Source: Bacteroidaceae bacterium
GTDB lineage: Bacteria > Bacteroidota > Bacteroidia > Bacteroidales > Bacteroidaceae
Reading direction: 5' to 3'
Assembly: GCA_900772575.1 (NCBI GenBank)
Contig: CAAHEN010000220.1
Location: 1-6,904 of the forward strand
DNA length: 6,904 nucleotides
Shown here: positions 5,610-6,904 of the stretch, piece after piece
Layout: each line of letters opens with the position of its first letter
Position numbering within the stretch: the stretch's first letter is position 1
Notes under the pieces: generated by a model
Databases searched by the model: none
Seen by the model: the letters and a program-made list of their open reading frames with translations, nothing else
Told to the model about the DNA's origin: nothing
Position numbers and translations under genes: made by a program

Positions 5610-6726
5610 CGCCTTCTTTGCACTGTTGCGTTTCTCGCTGGACAGTGCGTTTCCAGTGCCGAATGTGAACCTAGCTCCGCAGGCTTGGCAGGTTCTGTAT
5701 GCCGAAGCCCGGCGGCAGACCGTTTCGGGACTGCTCTGGCGCGGTGTCGAACGCCTGCCAGCCGACATGCGCCCACCCCGTGTTCTGCTGCTCACTTGGT
5801 ATGCTGAGGCTGACCATATCCGAAGGACCAATGCCCGGATCAATGCTGAGGCTGTGGCGTTACAGTCCCGCCTAGCTGCTGACGGCATCCGCTCTACGGT
5901 GCTCAAAGGTCAGGGGCTGTCGCTGCTGTATCCCGATGCCGGTCTGCGTACACCTGGTGATATAGACATCTGGCTTCAAGGCAGTCGACGCAGGATATTA
6001 GCCTATGTTAGAAGCCACGTTCAATGCGGGGAGGTACGCTACCATCATGTGGGCTACCGAATATCGGGGAATAGTATAGCTGTAGAGATCCATTTCACGC
6101 CGTCGTGGATGAATGTACCTTGGCGCAATGTGTGCCTACAGCGCTGGTTCTGTCAAGAAGAGCTGACACAGATGGGGCACAGCCTACCGCTCGCAGACGG
6201 ATCGGCTTGCAGGTTGACAGTTCCGACGCCCGCCTTCAATGCCGTCTATGTCCTGATCCATATCTTCCGCCATCTTCTAGGTGAGGGCGTCGGACTGCGC
6301 CAAGTAGTCGACTATGCCCAAGTGCTTCGTCATATGCCTGCAGCTGACCGTCCGGGTGTGGTTAAGACACTCTCTCGGCTTGGCCTCGAACGTTTCGCGG
6401 CAGGCCTAGCATATGTCATGTGCGAGCTTGGGCTATCAGCCGATGACTGCCTCGTGCCGTCAGACGATGTGATGGGGCGTTTTTTGCTGAACGAGATCAT
6501 GCAGTCCGGCAATTTTGGGAAAAACGATGCCCGCTTGGTACGGCGCGACCATGAAACGCCGTTTTATCGCTTCTGTCGGTCTCTGAGGCGTAATGTTCGC
6601 TTTGTGCGATTCTTTCCTGCCGAGACCCTTTTTGATCCATTCTTCAAACTCTGGCACTATGCTTGGCAGCACCTTTACGGTTATCGCAAGGTGTGGGGTA
6701 CCACAAAACAGAACTTTCAGAAATAA
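5587..6726 (+). CDS. NTP_transf_5-type nucleotidyltransferase family protein
   Basis: This 379-residue protein resembles the uncharacterised nucleotidyltransferase family Pfam NTP_transf_5 (PF14907), frequent in polysaccharide loci. The core is at residues 106-129: VLKGQGLSLLYPD, then RTPGDIDIW, where D125 and D127 would bind metal and nucleotide. E167 in AVEIHF is the likely third carboxylate, and a helical C-terminal half includes LIHIFRHLLGEGVGLRQ (223-239), a recurring motif of the family. With three acidic residues in place the protein could be active, transferring a nucleotidyl group to an unknown substrate, perhaps a sugar or lipid-linked intermediate; no reaction is established for this family in such loci. 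ATG 5587 lies inside the preceding gene in another frame (23-bp overlap), suggesting coupling. GC is mostly near 55%, dropping to about 47% around 6061-6120. It has no signal peptide, so it is probably cytoplasmic. Confidence 0.82.
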   Translation: MSSSSIADAFFALLRFSLDSAFPVPNVNLAPQAWQVLYAEARRQTVSGLLWRGVERLPADMRPPRVLLLTWYAEADHIRRTNARINAEAVALQSRLAADGIRSTVLKGQGLSLLYPDAGLRTPGDIDIWLQGSRRRILAYVRSHVQCGEVRYHHVGYRISGNSIAVEIHFTPSWMNVPWRNVCLQRWFCQEELTQMGHSLPLADGSACRLTVPTPAFNAVYVLIHIFRHLLGEGVGLRQVVDYAQVLRHMPAADRPGVVKTLSRLGLERFAAGLAYVMCELGLSADDCLVPSDDVMGRFLLNEIMQSGNFGKNDARLVRRDHETPFYRFCRSLRRNVRFVRFFPAETLFDPFFKLWHYAWQHLYGYRKVWGTTKQNFQK

Positions 6727-6754
6727 TTGTATGATAGTAAAATAATAAGAACTT

Positions 6755-6904
6755 ATGAAAGAACATCCTGATTTCATTCCCGACGGCATGAACGCCTTCG
6801 AGCGCAACACGAAACGAGTGACGGACATACTCATCGCGGCCGCCTGCCTCATTGTATTCTCACCGCTCTTCCTCTTCTGCTACATCGCGGTGCGCCGCGA
6901 GGAC
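6755..6904 (+). CDS. Polyprenyl-phosphate sugar-1-phosphate transferase, N-terminus only
   Basis: These are the first 50 codons of a bacterial sugar transferase (Pfam PF02397 type), cut by the window end. After a short polar lead comes KRVTDILIAAACLIVFSPLF (residues 20-39), matching the family start: Lys-Arg, Asp three residues later, and a hydrophobic stretch broken by Ser-Pro, which forms the re-entrant membrane helix in PglC-type enzymes. The charged RRED at the end should lead to the catalytic domain with its GP-x-x-F motif, which is outside the window. With no room for four extra N-terminal membrane spans, it is the small monotopic type rather than a WcaJ/WbaP-sized form. Such enzymes start repeat-unit synthesis by moving a sugar-1-phosphate onto undecaprenyl phosphate. 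The ATG follows the previous stop by 28 bp with an A-rich leader and no clear Shine-Dalgarno. Placement near the end of the locus matches Bacteroides capsule operons. Confidence 0.88.
   Translation, partial: MKEHPDFIPDGMNAFERNTKRVTDILIAAACLIVFSPLFLFCYIAVRRED

Noticed and set aside
5028..5906. Open frame of about 290 codons on the - strand
   Set aside because: It runs antisense across the ends of two well-supported + strand genes in GC-rich DNA, where long antisense frames are common. Its composition (many Ser, Arg, Thr) is not protein-like and no motif is visible.

Overview
The window reads as the middle and end of a surface-polysaccharide (capsule or exopolysaccharide) assembly operon from a Gram-negative bacterium, most likely of the order Bacteroidales. 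Grounds for that placement: the gene mix (GT2 and GT4 glycosyltransferases, an EpsG-like multispanning polymerase, a nucleotidyltransferase-fold protein of the NTP_transf_5 type, and a small phosphoglycosyl transferase near the end), start codons without clear Shine-Dalgarno sequences, and tight overlaps. I cannot name a genus. The GC-rich flanks (about 57-63% in sampled blocks) would suit a moderately GC-rich member such as Alistipes or some Prevotella-type lineages, but this is only inference. All genes are on the + strand.

Layout. 2-751: 3' part of a GT2 glycosyltransferase whose start lies outside the window. 800-1927: multispanning EpsG/Wzy-like polymerase. 1924-2793: second GT2 glycosyltransferase. 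2790-3890: first GT4 glycosyltransferase. The last three are joined by 4-nt ATGA overlaps. 3891-4553: a 663-bp stretch with no convincing gene, possibly a decayed glycosyltransferase start plus some potential RNA stems. 4554-5609: second GT4 glycosyltransferase. 5587-6726: NTP_transf_5-type nucleotidyltransferase, overlapping the GT4 gene by 23 bp. 6755-6904: first 50 codons of a polyprenyl-phosphate sugar-1-phosphate transferase, cut by the window edge.

How the genes would work together (family knowledge plus inference). The phosphoglycosyl transferase places the first sugar on undecaprenyl phosphate at the inner membrane. The four glycosyltransferases extend the repeat unit on the cytoplasmic side, and the EpsG-like protein polymerises flipped units in the periplasm. 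The flippase and chain-export genes are not in this window. The role of the nucleotidyltransferase-fold protein is unknown.

Composition is mosaic. The first ~130 bp and everything after about 4550 are GC-rich. The segment between is AT-poor to AT-rich by turns, reaching about 28% GC in sampled blocks of the polymerase gene. This fits replacement of a serotype-specific central cassette between conserved flanks, with one boundary inside the first GT2 gene. The most interesting single feature is a run of eight G residues inside the second GT2 gene, just ahead of its DSDD motif. It is a candidate slipped-strand phase-variation switch, and the ATGA coupling could extend its effect to the next gene. 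I found no evidence of a wholly new system; the rest is a recognisable polysaccharide locus.
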